Shown: positions 7,067 through 15,667, counted from the stretch's first letter. The stretch is DNA of 35,701 nt from Faecalibacterium prausnitzii (GCA_004558805.1 SFDE01000021.1:1-35701); one strand, 5' to 3'. Program-made: numbers and translations. The notes: generated by a model not told the origin, from the sequence alone.

Positions 7067-7327
7067 CAAGGGCAGCGGATACGGAAATCAATTTTTGCAG
7101 CTTGACCCAGAGCCTAAGCCTTCACCCCTTGGGGGGAAGGTGGCGCGTAGCGCCGGATGAGGGGTATTTAGGGCAAAATGCTGTTATCCTGCGCCCTCAT
7201 CAGTCATCTGCGGTGACAGCTGCTCCCCACTTTGTCACCTGCGGTGACATTTCTCCCCGGAACGGGGAGAATCTGTCCCGACCGGGGGAAGCCTTCATTC
7301 GGAAAATTGATTTCCAAGGGCAGCGGA
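7067..7327. repeat. MITE-like repeat element with flanking direct repeats
   Basis: A 13-bp direct repeat (CAAGGGCAGCGGA, 7067-7079 and 7315-7327) brackets a segment with 13-bp inverted ends (7083-7095 with 7303-7315). Inside are hairpin-forming arms such as CCTTCACCCCTTGGGGGGAAGG near 7119-7140, split by symmetry, and two copies of a TGCGGTGACA motif (7212 and 7243). Arms resemble the element at 27797-27946. No gene lies here. The element ends seven bases before the stop of the surface-protein gene. Confidence 0.65.
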
Positions 7328-7333
7328 GGGTGC

Positions 7334-10300
7334 TCAGTGCTTTTCCTTGTACTTCAGGCTGGTAAAGGCACCAACGACCATCAGTGCCATGCCGCTGAGG
7401 GCGGAGCCAAGGGCACCGGTCCAGTTGACACCGGTCTTGGGCAGTGCGGAGATGGTGGCGTCCGCTGCAGGAGCTGCGGGAGCGGCGGGAGCTGCCGGGG
7501 TCTCCGGGGCTGCGGGGGTAACAGATGCTTCGGGAGCAGCGGGGGTGACATCCTCGGTGGAGGGTGCATCCGGCTTCTTGACCTCGTCATCACCGGCGGG
7601 CAGCACCGTCTCGATGACGCCGGGGATCAGCACGTCACGGACTTCCACGGTGGTGTAGGTGTAATCCACGGCGGCGTCCTTCTTGACGGTGGTGACCATC
7701 TGTTCGGCTTCCAGATCGGGGCTTTCGTTGTTGTCCTTCTCGGTGTAGTAGAGGTACTTGATAAAGCCGCTTTCCTGCTTGCCGGTATCCTTGCCGGTAA
7801 AGGTTTCGCGGATCAGGTTGGTAAAGCTCTTGTAGATGCCATCGCTGTCGCCTTTTGCCTCCAGATTCCGATCGTACTTGTGGTCCACTTTGCAGCTGTA
7901 CTTGCCTTCGGTCTGGGTGCCGGTGCCAAGGTCATCGGTTTTTGCAAAAGGAGTGCTGGACGTCTTTTTATCCACCGTCATGCTGCTGTTGGTCTTGGTG
8001 GAGGTGGAGCGGACGCTGATGGGAGCAAAGAGGGTCTTGATGGAGGACTGGTTCTCGCCCACTACCTGACCTTCCCGCACCTGGACCAGCTTGGAGATCA
8101 TCAGGTCGTAGCCGCCCACATACTCTTTGGAGTTATTCTGTTTGGAGGCGGTGGCGTTGGTGCAGACGTTGGCGTCCCGGGTCATGTAGCCGTAGGCAGT
8201 CATGGTAGAGCTCTTTTTGTAGACCTGATAGCCCGTGGGGGAGTTGGGATTGGAGCTGGAGGGGGCAAGCTTTACGACATAGGTGCTGAGGATCTCCTCC
8301 TTCTCTTTTTCGGTGAGGGTATTGTAGGTTTTGTTGCTTTCAACAGCTTTCAGGTAGGCGTTGACAGCGTCCTTTTCGGCGTCCTCACCTTCGAACAGTT
8401 TGACATTACCCTTCTCGTCCTTGACGGCATCGTAAGCCACGGTGCCGGTGACCTTGTAGAAGGCGCTGGACTTGGGCTTGTTGTTGTCGCCGCGGTCGTA
8501 CTCGTAGTGACCGGTCTTCTCGCCAGGTGCTTTGTCGTAGCTGATCTCGTTGCCCAGACCGGCATCGTGGTTCCGGTCCTGCCATTTCAGCGTGCTCTGG
8601 TCTGCCAGCAGATGTTCGGCGCTGTAGTTCCACTCCAGCTTGGGGTTCACCAGCACGCAGTCTGTGGTCTCGGTATTGCCGTCCTCGCCGGGCAGCAGGT
8701 CCAGCTTGGCGCTGGAAGCAAGGTCCAGATGACTGATGTAGTCGCCCTTTGCAGTGCCAAGGAAGCCACCATAGGGAGCATACTTGTGATAGAAATCATA
8801 ATCGCCGGAGTAGTAGTTTTTCAGTTCCTCCTTGTATTTGGTGCCTTCGTTGACCGTGACCTTAGTATTCTGTGCCAGATTCTTCTGGTCGTTCAGAGCC
8901 TTGATGAGCTGCTCGGTGGTCATGTCCGCATGGGTGACAGAGGTCTTGAGGTAGGTGATGACCTGCTCCTTGGAGCTATCACCCTGGACCTGAATGTCAC
9001 CGACCCAAAGCTCTTCGCCCTTGTCCTTGTCAAGGTTGTTATACTTAGCAAGGATGTCATCCCAGAACTTATTGTATGCCGCATCCAGAGCAGCCTGATC
9101 CTTGGCGTCCACAGTGGTCTGCATGGACTCGTCCACCGACTTGTTGATGGTCAGGGTGTTCTTCTTCAGGTTGCTGTAGTCGATGGTAACGGTGGTATCG
9201 CCATTGGTATAGGTGGCGATCTTGCCGTCCTTCAGGGTGATCTTGCTTGCGTCAATATGGAACTCCTCGGCGAGCATAGCCTTGATGGTATCTTCGTCTT
9301 TGAGCTCCCCTTCCGTTACGGTGACGGTGTAGGTGGTGGTCTTGTTGCCGTCCGTTTCGATGAGGGTGTACTTGCCGTCCTTATCCAGCTTGTACTCCAC
9401 GCCGTCAACGGTAAGGGTGGTCTTGTCCTCGCTGAACTGGTAATTAAAGTCAGCGCTGCCCTGAGCAACAAGCACCTTGTTGTGAAGGTCCTCAGTAGTT
9501 ACGTTCGTGCCCTCGGTCTTTTTGGTGACGGTCCACTCTGCCTTGGTGACATCGCCCACAAATTGGACGTTCTTATAGCCCTCGGCGATCAGGTCTTCCT
9601 TGGTCTTGCCGGGGTGATCCTTGAGCAGGGCGTCCCATGCAAGGGCTTTCTTCTCGGCGTCGGTCAGGGTGGGGTAGGTGATGGTATAGGTGGTAGTGAC
9701 CTTGTGACCGTTCTCGTCGGTGACTACGTCAAAGCCGATAAGGCGACCCTGCGTATCGTACCTGCCCTCAGTGCCTTCCGGCGGAGTGGGCACGGAGTTG
9801 CCAACGTCGCCGTTGCGGGTGACCTCGTGGTAGTTGCCAGTCTCCGTATCGGTCCAGGTGACCTTGCCATGGGTCACTACAGCAGAACCGGCGAGGATGT
9901 GGTCCTTCACATCGGTGATCTTATCCGGATCCTTGCCCGGGACGGTGGGGTTAACGGCATCCTTGACAGCAGTGGTTTGGACCTCTGCGCCCTTGTACGT
10001 AAAACTGTAGGTCCTGCCGTCTACGGTGGTGGTAAAGACAAAGACGCCGCCTTCATCCCGCTTAAAGGTGCCTGCATCGATTGCCTTCTTCAGCTCTGCC
10101 CGGGCGCTTTCGTCGGTGGTCATGTCGCAGGCAGCCTTGTACAGAGCTTCCCGCAGCGCTGCGTCCTTGACCTCGTTCTCGGCGGCTTCCTTGCCGGGAG
10201 TCTCGGTGGTGCCATTCTTGGTCTCGGTGACGCTGACCTCAATGGACAGGTTCCGGCGGAGTGCGGTGCTCTGGTCCACAGTCAGCTTTACCCGCTCGCC

Positions 10301-11665
10301 GTTGTCGGCACGGTAGTAGATATCGCCGCCCTCAACGGAGTAGCGGTCGTTGTTCAGCTTGGCAACGATCTCAGCATTGGTCAGCTGATCGGTGCTGGTG
10401 GTGTCGATCTTGATGGTGTACTCCCGGACGGTGCCATCCTCGGCAGTCTCGGTGTAGGTGTACTTGCCGTCCTTTACGCCATTGTCGTCCTTGCCGCCCT
10501 TTTCCGTCAGCATCTCGTCCAGCTTGGTGTAGGGCAGGGACTCGCCGTTAGAAAGCTTGACTTCTGCAAGCACCACATCGGTGGGGATAGTTGCTTCTCC
10601 GTCATTCTCAAACTTTTCACGGGAGACGGTCAGGTCGGTGGTGGTCTTGACGGTGACGGTGCTGCCGGTGACGGTGATGTTGGTGGTACGGGTCTGCTCG
10701 TTGCCCTTCTCGTCCAGATACTTCTCGGTACGGGTCAGGGTGTAGCTGCCGTCCGCATTCACGGTGGGCTTGTCGGCTTCCAGCAGTTTGGCGATCTCCT
10801 CGGCGGTCATCTCGCCGGTCTTGGTCTCTTCCTTGCGGAGCACCAGAGTCTGCTTGGTGCCGGTCGCATCGTTCTTGACTTCCTGCACCTTGTAGCCATT
10901 GCCGACGTCGGTGTCCTTGGCGGCATCCCATGCGATGTCCGGGTTCACCTTGCCCAGTTCCTTCTCAAGGTCGATGTTCTCCTTGGGGGTCTCGGTGACA
11001 ACTTCGTCCAGATCTGCCTTGGCGTTGCCGGTACCGGTGGTGGTAGTGGTCTCGGTGCCGGGGGTGACCACGGGATCCTTGCGGGTAAGGGAACCATCAA
11101 GGTTGATATCGGTGGTGGGCTTTTTGGTGGTATCGGGGATAGGCTCTGCACCGGGGTTGGGCTTCTGCTCGGTGGTCTCGGTGTCCACCTTCTCGGTCTT
11201 TTCTGCCTCACCGATCTTTTTGCCCTCTTCGGTCAGGTCCTTTTTCTCCTCGGTGGTGTCGCCGGTGGGGACCTTTTCCTCAGGCTTTTCTTCGGCTTTT
11301 TTCTCAGGCTTCACCTCAGGCTTTTCCTCAGGCTTTTCCTCGGCGGACTCATCCTTCTTGATGATGTCGCCTTTCAGAGTGGTGGAATCATCGGGGTTCT
11401 GGATGGGGTTCTCATGATCGTACTTGACTTCGGTCTCACCCTCGCCCAGCACAGGAGTAGCCTTTTTGGGGTCCTCCTTGTTCACAGGGGCTTCTTCCGC
11501 AGGGGTCTGCTGGTTTTCGCCGGCGGCAGTATCCTCCTGCTTTGCATCGGCAGGGGCAGCGTCAACTTCGTCCGCAGCGGTAGCGTGAGCCGCAAGGGGC
11601 TGCGCGGCAACACAGGCGGTCAGAGCAACAGCAGTGGCAGCGAGCTTGAATTTCTTGTTCGTCAT
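7334..11665 (-). CDS. Very large LPXTG-anchored surface protein
   Basis: This 1443-residue protein is secreted and predicted to be linked to peptidoglycan by a sortase. It has a Sec signal peptide (about 1-28), a Glu/Lys/Pro-rich stalk with KPEEKPEVK-type repeats near 110-150, about 1200 residues of Thr/Asp/Lys-rich beta-type sequence with recurring segments beginning 'TxEEI..KL' and 'DGxYTxT', then a Pro/Ala spacer (about 1360-1405). The sorting signal LPKTG is at 1408-1412, followed by a hydrophobic helix and a basic tail. No enzyme motif is visible; an adhesin-like or structural role is inferred. AAAGGAG precedes ATG 11665 by nine bases. The signal peptide and sorting signal are nearly those of the protein at 29875-32211. 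No sortase gene is in the window. Confidence 0.88.
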   Translation of the reverse strand: MTNKKFKLAATAVALTACVAAQPLAAHATAADEVDAAPADAKQEDTAAGENQQTPAEEAPVNKEDPKKATPVLGEGETEVKYDHENPIQNPDDSTTLKGDIIKKDESAEEKPEEKPEVKPEKKAEEKPEEKVPTGDTTEEKKDLTEEGKKIGEAEKTEKVDTETTEQKPNPGAEPIPDTTKKPTTDINLDGSLTRKDPVVTPGTETTTTTGTGNAKADLDEVVTETPKENIDLEKELGKVNPDIAWDAAKDTDVGNGYKVQEVKNDATGTKQTLVLRKEETKTGEMTAEEIAKLLEADKPTVNADGSYTLTRTEKYLDEKGNEQTRTTNITVTGSTVTVKTTTDLTVSREKFENDGEATIPTDVVLAEVKLSNGESLPYTKLDEMLTEKGGKDDNGVKDGKYTYTETAEDGTVREYTIKIDTTSTDQLTNAEIVAKLNNDRYSVEGGDIYYRADNGERVKLTVDQSTALRRNLSIEVSVTETKNGTTETPGKEAAENEVKDAALREALYKAACDMTTDESARAELKKAIDAGTFKRDEGGVFVFTTTVDGRTYSFTYKGAEVQTTAVKDAVNPTVPGKDPDKITDVKDHILAGSAVVTHGKVTWTDTETGNYHEVTRNGDVGNSVPTPPEGTEGRYDTQGRLIGFDVVTDENGHKVTTTYTITYPTLTDAEKKALAWDALLKDHPGKTKEDLIAEGYKNVQFVGDVTKAEWTVTKKTEGTNVTTEDLHNKVLVAQGSADFNYQFSEDKTTLTVDGVEYKLDKDGKYTLIETDGNKTTTYTVTVTEGELKDEDTIKAMLAEEFHIDASKITLKDGKIATYTNGDTTVTIDYSNLKKNTLTINKSVDESMQTTVDAKDQAALDAAYNKFWDDILAKYNNLDKDKGEELWVGDIQVQGDSSKEQVITYLKTSVTHADMTTEQLIKALNDQKNLAQNTKVTVNEGTKYKEELKNYYSGDYDFYHKYAPYGGFLGTAKGDYISHLDLASSAKLDLLPGEDGNTETTDCVLVNPKLEWNYSAEHLLADQSTLKWQDRNHDAGLGNEISYDKAPGEKTGHYEYDRGDNNKPKSSAFYKVTGTVAYDAVKDEKGNVKLFEGEDAEKDAVNAYLKAVESNKTYNTLTEKEKEEILSTYVVKLAPSSSNPNSPTGYQVYKKSSTMTAYGYMTRDANVCTNATASKQNNSKEYVGGYDLMISKLVQVREGQVVGENQSSIKTLFAPISVRSTSTKTNSSMTVDKKTSSTPFAKTDDLGTGTQTEGKYSCKVDHKYDRNLEAKGDSDGIYKSFTNLIRETFTGKDTGKQESGFIKYLYYTEKDNNESPDLEAEQMVTTVKKDAAVDYTYTTVEVRDVLIPGVIETVLPAGDDEVKKPDAPSTEDVTPAAPEASVTPAAPETPAAPAAPAAPAADATISALPKTGVNWTGALGSALSGMALMVVGAFTSLKYKEKH

Positions 11666-11768
11666 GATGGTCGGCTCCTTTCAGATGTAACATGATCCGT
11701 AAAGGCTGGATCGCATAAGCAAAATACCGGATATAGTACTTTATTGCCTTACAGGTCTGTCTACATTC

Positions 11769-11797
11769 TTTATACCATATGCCGGGGGAATTGTAAA
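11769..11797 (-). promoter_or_regulatory. Promoter of the large surface-protein gene
   Basis: On the minus strand TTTACA (11792-11797) and TATAAA (11769-11774) have a 17-base spacer. The leader is about 95 bases. Confidence 0.75.
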
Positions 11798-11875
11798 CGA
11801 AAAGCAGCATCAATTTTACATTTTTGGAGGCTGAGCTAAAATAATCGGATATAATTTGGTGACAAACACAAAGCT

Positions 11876-11928
11876 TTGTTGCGCTATTGTAATGCAGATA
11901 CGAGAGCTTGTTGCACTTTTGTGATGCA
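11876..11928 (+). repeat. Tandem pair of imperfect 21-base repeats
   Basis: TTGTTGCGCTATTGTAATGC at 11876 recurs with 18 of 21 matches at 11908-11928; the start points are 32 bases (about three helical turns) apart. They lie upstream of the surface-protein promoter, in otherwise empty AT-rich sequence, and could be regulator sites. Confidence 0.5.
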
Positions 11929-11951
11929 TGGACGAAACTTCGTCCCATAAA

Positions 11952-11990
11952 AAAGGGGCTGCTGCACATCATTGGTGCAGCAGCCCCTTT
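11952..11990 (-). terminator. Terminator of the phage-type lysis cassette
   Basis: A 16-bp stem (11952-11967 with 11975-11990, seven-base loop). On the minus strand it is followed by six T residues. It lies 130 bases after the holin stop. Confidence 0.88.
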
Positions 11991-12021
11991 GCGCCTGATG
12001 CAGTTGTGTGTAAGACGAGAA

Positions 12022-12080
12022 GGCGGCAGATGAGGGAAAGCAGCTGTCAGCAGCACCTGCCGTGCGCCCTCATCCGCCCC
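12022..12080. repeat. Remnant of the palindromic repeat family
   Basis: GATGAGGG near 12029-12036 and CCCTCATC at 12067-12074 form an inverted pair with GGCGG/CGCC extensions. The same GATGAGG arm occurs in the elements at 7067-7327 and 27797-27946, so this may be a decayed copy. Confidence 0.4.
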
Positions 12081-12119
12081 GGTGCCGGGTCCTTATACCT
12101 TATATAAGGGCAGGCGCAG

Positions 12120-12365
12120 TCAGCGCTCCTGCTTCAGGCGGGAGAGATAGCGGTCGGCGGCAATTGCCTCGGGGGTAAAGGAGTTGTTTTTCCACCAGCT
12201 TACAAGGGCAGCAGCAACGGTGATGCCGCTGGTGAGCAGCTGCTCCAGCTGCTGGCTCTCGATGGGCAGCAGGGGCTTGCCGCAGGCGCTGAGCAGCTGG
12301 TTGGTCAGTGCCAGTGCCAGAGCGGCGGTGCGGGCGATGGTGGCGGCGGAAATGTTGGTCTTCAT
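12120..12365 (-). CDS. Phage holin, SPP1-type
   Basis: This 81-residue protein matches the small holin family of SPP1-like phages: two hydrophobic segments (about 8-30 and 45-62), the conserved N-terminal NISAATIARTAALALALTNQ pattern and the tail VSWWKNNSFTPEAIAADRYL. Holins form membrane holes that let endolysin reach the wall. It begins two bases after the XhlA-like gene ends, with GAGG upstream. It is the last gene of a leftward four-gene unit. Confidence 0.85.
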   Translation of the reverse strand: MKTNISAATIARTAALALALTNQLLSACGKPLLPIESQQLEQLLTSGITVAAALVSWWKNNSFTPEAIAADRYLSRLKQER

Positions 12366-12367
12366 AT

Positions 12368-12595
12368 TCAGTACCTCACTTTCTCATGGGCTTCTAAATC
12401 GGCGATGCGGTGGTTTGCCACTTTTATCTGTTCTTCCAGGATGGGTACCCGGCGGGCGAAGTTGTTGTGCTCCCGCACCTCCCGGGTCAGCTCTTCCAGT
12501 TTGGTGTCGGTCACTGCCTGACTGCGGCTGTTGGCGATGAGCACCCCCAGCAGGGTCACCGCTCCGGCAATGACGGCGGACAGGATATTTTCCAT
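12368..12595 (-). CDS. XhlA-like phage membrane/coiled-coil protein
   Basis: This 75-residue protein has one N-terminal membrane helix (about 4-22, ILSAVIAGAVTLLGVLIA) and a charged helix (about 30-72) with REHNNFARRVPILEEQIKV, a pattern common in XhlA-like proteins next to phage holins. These are thought to assist lysis. The start at ATG 12595 is preceded by a purine-rich GGAAGGGG inside the end of the endolysin gene, four bases away from its stop. A longer in-frame extension upstream lies within the endolysin gene and is rejected. Confidence 0.7.
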   Translation of the reverse strand: MENILSAVIAGAVTLLGVLIANSRSQAVTDTKLEELTREVREHNNFARRVPILEEQIKVANHRIADLEAHEKVRY

Positions 12596-12599
12596 GGCG

Positions 12600-13010
12600 T
12601 CACCCCTTCCACCGGCTTTTGGCGGGGCGGGTGTCGATGTGGACCCAGCCGGCAGGGCGGTGTGCCGCTGCCGGATACCGTCCGATGCCCCCGGTGTCCG
12701 GCAGCAGGGTCTCGGCGTAGGCGGCAAGGGTCTCCACGGGTACACCGGGCACCCGGATATCTGCCGCCCTGCCGTAGCAGTGCTGGCTGTATGCCGCACC
12801 CCCTGCTTTCCTATTATATGCGGGGGTCCGGTAGCCGCTGGTGACGGTCACCGGCTTGCCAAAGTGGTCCCGGATGCTTTGCAGCACCTGCACAAGCCGG
12901 GTGTCGATAAACACCGGATCACTGCCGTCCCGGCAGGCAAACTCCCGGAGGCGGAAATTGGCACTGAGCCGCCTGCCGCCGTCCCTGGCAAGGGAGTAGG
13001 CTTGCAGCAT
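12600..13010 (-). CDS. M15-family peptidase, phage-type endolysin
   Basis: This 136-residue protein is a zinc carboxypeptidase-type wall hydrolase (M15_3-like). The zinc and catalytic pattern is visible: His77 and Asp84 in SQHCYGRAADI, and His124 and Asp126 in GWVHIDTR. The N-terminus LSANFRLREFACRDGSD is the usual start of this family. It would cleave peptide crosslinks in peptidoglycan. There is no signal peptide, so export would depend on the holin downstream. AAGGAGG precedes the start by nine bases. It lies 18 bases after the tail-fibre gene. Confidence 0.9.
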   Translation of the reverse strand: MLQAYSLARDGGRRLSANFRLREFACRDGSDPVFIDTRLVQVLQSIRDHFGKPVTVTSGYRTPAYNRKAGGAAYSQHCYGRAADIRVPGVPVETLAAYAETLLPDTGGIGRYPAAAHRPAGWVHIDTRPAKSRWKG

Positions 13011-13028
13011 GAGGATGCACCTCCTTTC

Positions 13029-13874
13029 TTATTTCCAGCGTCCGATTGCAAGATAGTCAAAGGCGCCGCTGCCGCCGGGGGTAAAGGTGCTGGTGGTCTT
13101 TCCCTCCGGGGCAAGGTACCGGTCTGCCGCCCCCACCCCCGCAAAGGACACCGCATAGCCGGTGTTGGCAAAAGGGGCAGGCAGCCGCACCGAGGCAGCG
13201 TCTGCGGCGGCAGTGCCCCAGCACAGCTGCACCCCGTTGCTGCACCGCATAAAGCTGGTGCCGGTGGAGGCGGTGATGCCGGCGGTGGCGTTCCAGTTGA
13301 TGCTGTCCAGCTTTTTCTTGTCGTAGCTGCTCAGAAAACCGGCGGCGCTCTGGGTGGCGACGGTGTGACTGTGGGTCTTGACGGCGTACACCTCCCCGGC
13401 ACCGGCAATGACCTCCTGTGCCTGCTGGGCGGCGTCCTCGGCACGCTTTGCCCCTGCCTGCGCCGTGTTGGCGTGCTCCAGTACCTGCGCCACGAACTGC
13501 TGGTACAGGGAGGGGGTGGGGTCCGGGGCAATGTCATCGGTGGGCAGGGTGGCGTAGGTGTCGTAGCTGCCGGGGCGGCTGTAGGCGGTGTAGCCGGAGC
13601 CGTTGAGGGCGGCAACCATCCACTGTCCGCCGGTGCCGCCGGTAAGGCGGCGGTCCACCACCACGGTGCCCTCGGCACTGAGGGTCACTGCAGCGGTGGA
13701 GCTGCCGTCCCCCCGGCGCAGGTAGAGGGTGACGGTGCACTCCTGCCACGCCGGGGGCAAGGTGAAGCGGAGGGTGTCCACCCCTTCAGCGTTCTGCCCG
13801 CCCAGATGGAGACGGTGGGGCTGTGCTTCAAACTCGGTGCCTCCGCACAGCCGGGGAATGATCTTGATTTCCAT
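13029..13874 (-). CDS. Phage tail-fibre / baseplate-like protein
   Basis: This 281-residue protein looks like a phage receptor-binding or baseplate component. Residues about 1-110 form a beta-rich domain (DTLRFTLPPAWQECTVTLYLRRGDG). A helical Ala-rich linker (about 130-160, AQAGAKRAEDAAQQAQEV) and a HSHTVATQSAAGFLSSYDKKKLD segment typical of tail-fibre shafts follow. The C-terminal domain (about 200-281, beginning TGTSFMRCSNGVQLCWG) resembles the tips of phage tail fibres. AAGGAAGG precedes ATG 13874. It leads the lysis cassette, but no other phage structural gene is present. Function is inferred. Confidence 0.7.
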   Translation of the reverse strand: MEIKIIPRLCGGTEFEAQPHRLHLGGQNAEGVDTLRFTLPPAWQECTVTLYLRRGDGSSTAAVTLSAEGTVVVDRRLTGGTGGQWMVAALNGSGYTAYSRPGSYDTYATLPTDDIAPDPTPSLYQQFVAQVLEHANTAQAGAKRAEDAAQQAQEVIAGAGEVYAVKTHSHTVATQSAAGFLSSYDKKKLDSINWNATAGITASTGTSFMRCSNGVQLCWGTAAADAASVRLPAPFANTGYAVSFAGVGAADRYLAPEGKTTSTFTPGGSGAFDYLAIGRWK

Positions 13875-14283
13875 GGGATTACCTTCCTTTCTGTTTTTTG
13901 TTTGATTGTACCGCCGGCGGTGCAGAGGGGATAGTGTGTACATGAAATGCAGCATTTTCGACAGTTGTGCAACTTGCTCACAGGGGGCACCCGGGGAGAA
14001 ATTCCGGAGGCAGAAAATGGGAAATAAACGGGAACTTAAAAAGACGGTCCTCCCTGCAGTGCAGCGGGTTTATACCGCTGCCGGACCAGAAAAAAGACGT
14101 GGGAAAGGGGCATTTTGCCCCCCTGCGGCGCAAAACAAATGTTAAAAATTCGTGAACAAAAGAATGAAAAATATCACAGAAAAATCGGAAGTTAACGACC
14201 TAAAAAATATTTTTTTGGAGAAAACACTGTTAAAATTGCACAAAAAACTATGTCAAAAAAATAACGATTCCTGGGAGGACGAT
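13875..14283. other. Gene-free intergenic region
   Basis: This stretch lies between the leftward tail-fibre gene and the rightward 3D-protein promoter. I see no convincing gene. A reading frame at 14152-14364 is lysine-rich and AT-rich, crosses the 14284-14312 promoter and has no SD. An imperfect hairpin (CAGCGG/CCGCTG around 14062-14080 with GGTCC/GGACC outside) and an AT-rich run at 14140-14260 upstream of the promoter are the only structures. Confidence 0.6.
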
Positions 14284-14312
14284 TTGACAAAGCATTTTTG
14301 GTCTGGTAAGAT
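14284..14312 (+). promoter_or_regulatory. Promoter of the 3D-domain protein gene
   Basis: TTGACA at 14284-14289 and TAAGAT at 14307-14312 are 17 bases apart, and TGG directly before the -10 gives an extended -10. AT-rich sequence precedes it. The leader would be about 265 bases. Confidence 0.85.
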
Positions 14313-14439
14313 AGTAGCTGCTCAACAGACGTTGCAGCGTTTAAAAATTATCTGGATGAAGTGAAATGCCGTTCTTTGGGGCGGCAGGGTGCACAGCAGA
14401 TGGGGCGTGCACCCGGGCGGAGATCTGCCACAGAAACGT

Positions 14440-14560
14440 AAGTCCGAATCGTGGTACGATGCTCAATTTTGTTACAAAAAGAGCATCGTATTTGATTGTG
14501 GGGGACCCACCTCCTGCAGTCCGGGCGGCAGGGGCACCGGGTAGGGTGTCCGCTGCCGCA
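14440..14560 (+). promoter_or_regulatory. c-di-AMP (ydaO/yuaA-type) riboswitch-like leader, probably incomplete
   Basis: The leader contains core elements of the ydaO class in order: CCGAATC at 14444-14450, GGTACG at 14453-14458, a perfect 10-bp arm (14455-14464 with 14481-14490), GGGGGACCCA at 14500-14509, GGGG at 14531-14534 and GGGTAGGG at 14539-14546. This class senses c-di-AMP and often controls wall-remodelling genes such as 3D-domain proteins. The usual 3' block (CAGCTAACC... closing P1) is not visible before the start codon. I therefore call it riboswitch-like; it may be a variant or truncated. There is also no clear terminator. Confidence 0.6.
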
Positions 14561-14582
14561 GCAAAATCAGAGAAGAGAGGAG

Positions 14583-15635
14583 TTGTCTCGTATCGCTTCC
14601 GTAAAGAAAAAAGCATTGGGCTGCAAGAGTGCAGCCTCTTCCCGTGTGCTGGCGTTCTGCGTCATGGTCGTGTGTCTTGTTGCCACACTCAGTGTGACCG
14701 CTGCAAATCTGCGGCTGACCTACGTCACAGACTCCAATGGAGCACGGCAGGTCCTGCTGACCTCCGAGACCGACCCTGCACAGGTGATGAACCTCTCCGG
14801 CATCCAGTCCGAAGAAGGCGACGAAGTCTACTACACCGCTTTTGGCGGCAATCTTGCCAGCCTGAGCATCACACGGGCGTTTGCCGTCAACATCCAGGCG
14901 GACGGACAGGAATACCCGGTGAAGATGGTGTGCGGCACCGTGGCGGATGCGCTGGAGCGCGCCGGCATCACCCTGGAGGGGGATGACTACACCGAGCCTG
15001 CCCTGAACCATCTGGTGACTGCAGGCAGCAAGATCGTGGTGCACCGGGTGGACTATCAGGATCGGGTTGAGACCCAAGCCATCCCCTACGACACCGAGTA
15101 TGTCTACACCAGCCTGTATTTCCGGAATACCGGACGCACCACCACCATGCGCCACGGCGCAGAGGGGCAGCAGACGGTGACCACCCGGGACCGCTATGTG
15201 GACGGTGAGCTGGAAAACAGCATCGTGGTGGATACCACCACCACCGTGGAGCCCACCAACCATGTGATCAAGACCTACGGCGCAGGTGCCCCGGTGTCCC
15301 CCCTGACGGGCAAGGACGGCACCACCAACGCCCCGGAGAGCTACAGCCGGGTGCTTACCGGCAAGGCGACCGGCTACTATTCCCGTACCGGCAAGGGTTC
15401 GTCCGGCTTGGGTCTGGGCTACGGCACCGTGGCGGTGGACCCGGATGTGATCCCCTACGGCACTAAGCTGTATATCACCTCCACCGACGGCAAATTTGTC
15501 TACGGCTACGCCGTGGCAACGGATACCGGCATTGCAGTGCAGAAGGGACAGATCCTGGTGGACCTGTTCTACGAGACCTACGCCGAAAGCGTCATCAACG
15601 GCGCCATTCAGGTAAACGTCTACGTGCTGGACTGA
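14583..15635 (+). CDS. G5/3D-domain cell-wall protein (RpfB/YabE-like)
   Basis: This 350-residue extracytoplasmic protein probably remodels peptidoglycan. One membrane helix or signal anchor is at about 22-41. A ubiquitin-like DUF348-type segment spans about 85-135, a G5-type domain about 140-215, and a C-terminal 3D domain about 262-350. The three aspartates that name this domain appear as Asp286 (AVDPDVIPYGT), Asp314 (ATDTG) and Asp327 (VDLFYET). I chose a TTG start at 14583, just after AGAGAGG, though the SD lies unusually close; later starts would cut the membrane segment. It is under a 14284 promoter with a riboswitch-like leader. Confidence 0.8.
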   Translation: MSRIASVKKKALGCKSAASSRVLAFCVMVVCLVATLSVTAANLRLTYVTDSNGARQVLLTSETDPAQVMNLSGIQSEEGDEVYYTAFGGNLASLSITRAFAVNIQADGQEYPVKMVCGTVADALERAGITLEGDDYTEPALNHLVTAGSKIVVHRVDYQDRVETQAIPYDTEYVYTSLYFRNTGRTTTMRHGAEGQQTVTTRDRYVDGELENSIVVDTTTTVEPTNHVIKTYGAGAPVSPLTGKDGTTNAPESYSRVLTGKATGYYSRTGKGSSGLGLGYGTVAVDPDVIPYGTKLYITSTDGKFVYGYAVATDTGIAVQKGQILVDLFYETYAESVINGAIQVNVYVLD

Positions 15636-15667
15636 TCCGTGGCATCCTGCCTGAACAACAAAACAGA

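Noticed and set aside
7232..11695. 1487-codon open frame on the plus strand
   Set aside because: It is the antisense shadow of the LPXTG gene, has hydrophobic low-complexity Gly/Val/Leu composition, and no SD.
14152..14364. 70-codon plus frame before the 3D gene
   Set aside because: No SD; it runs through a near-consensus promoter and into the riboswitch-like leader.
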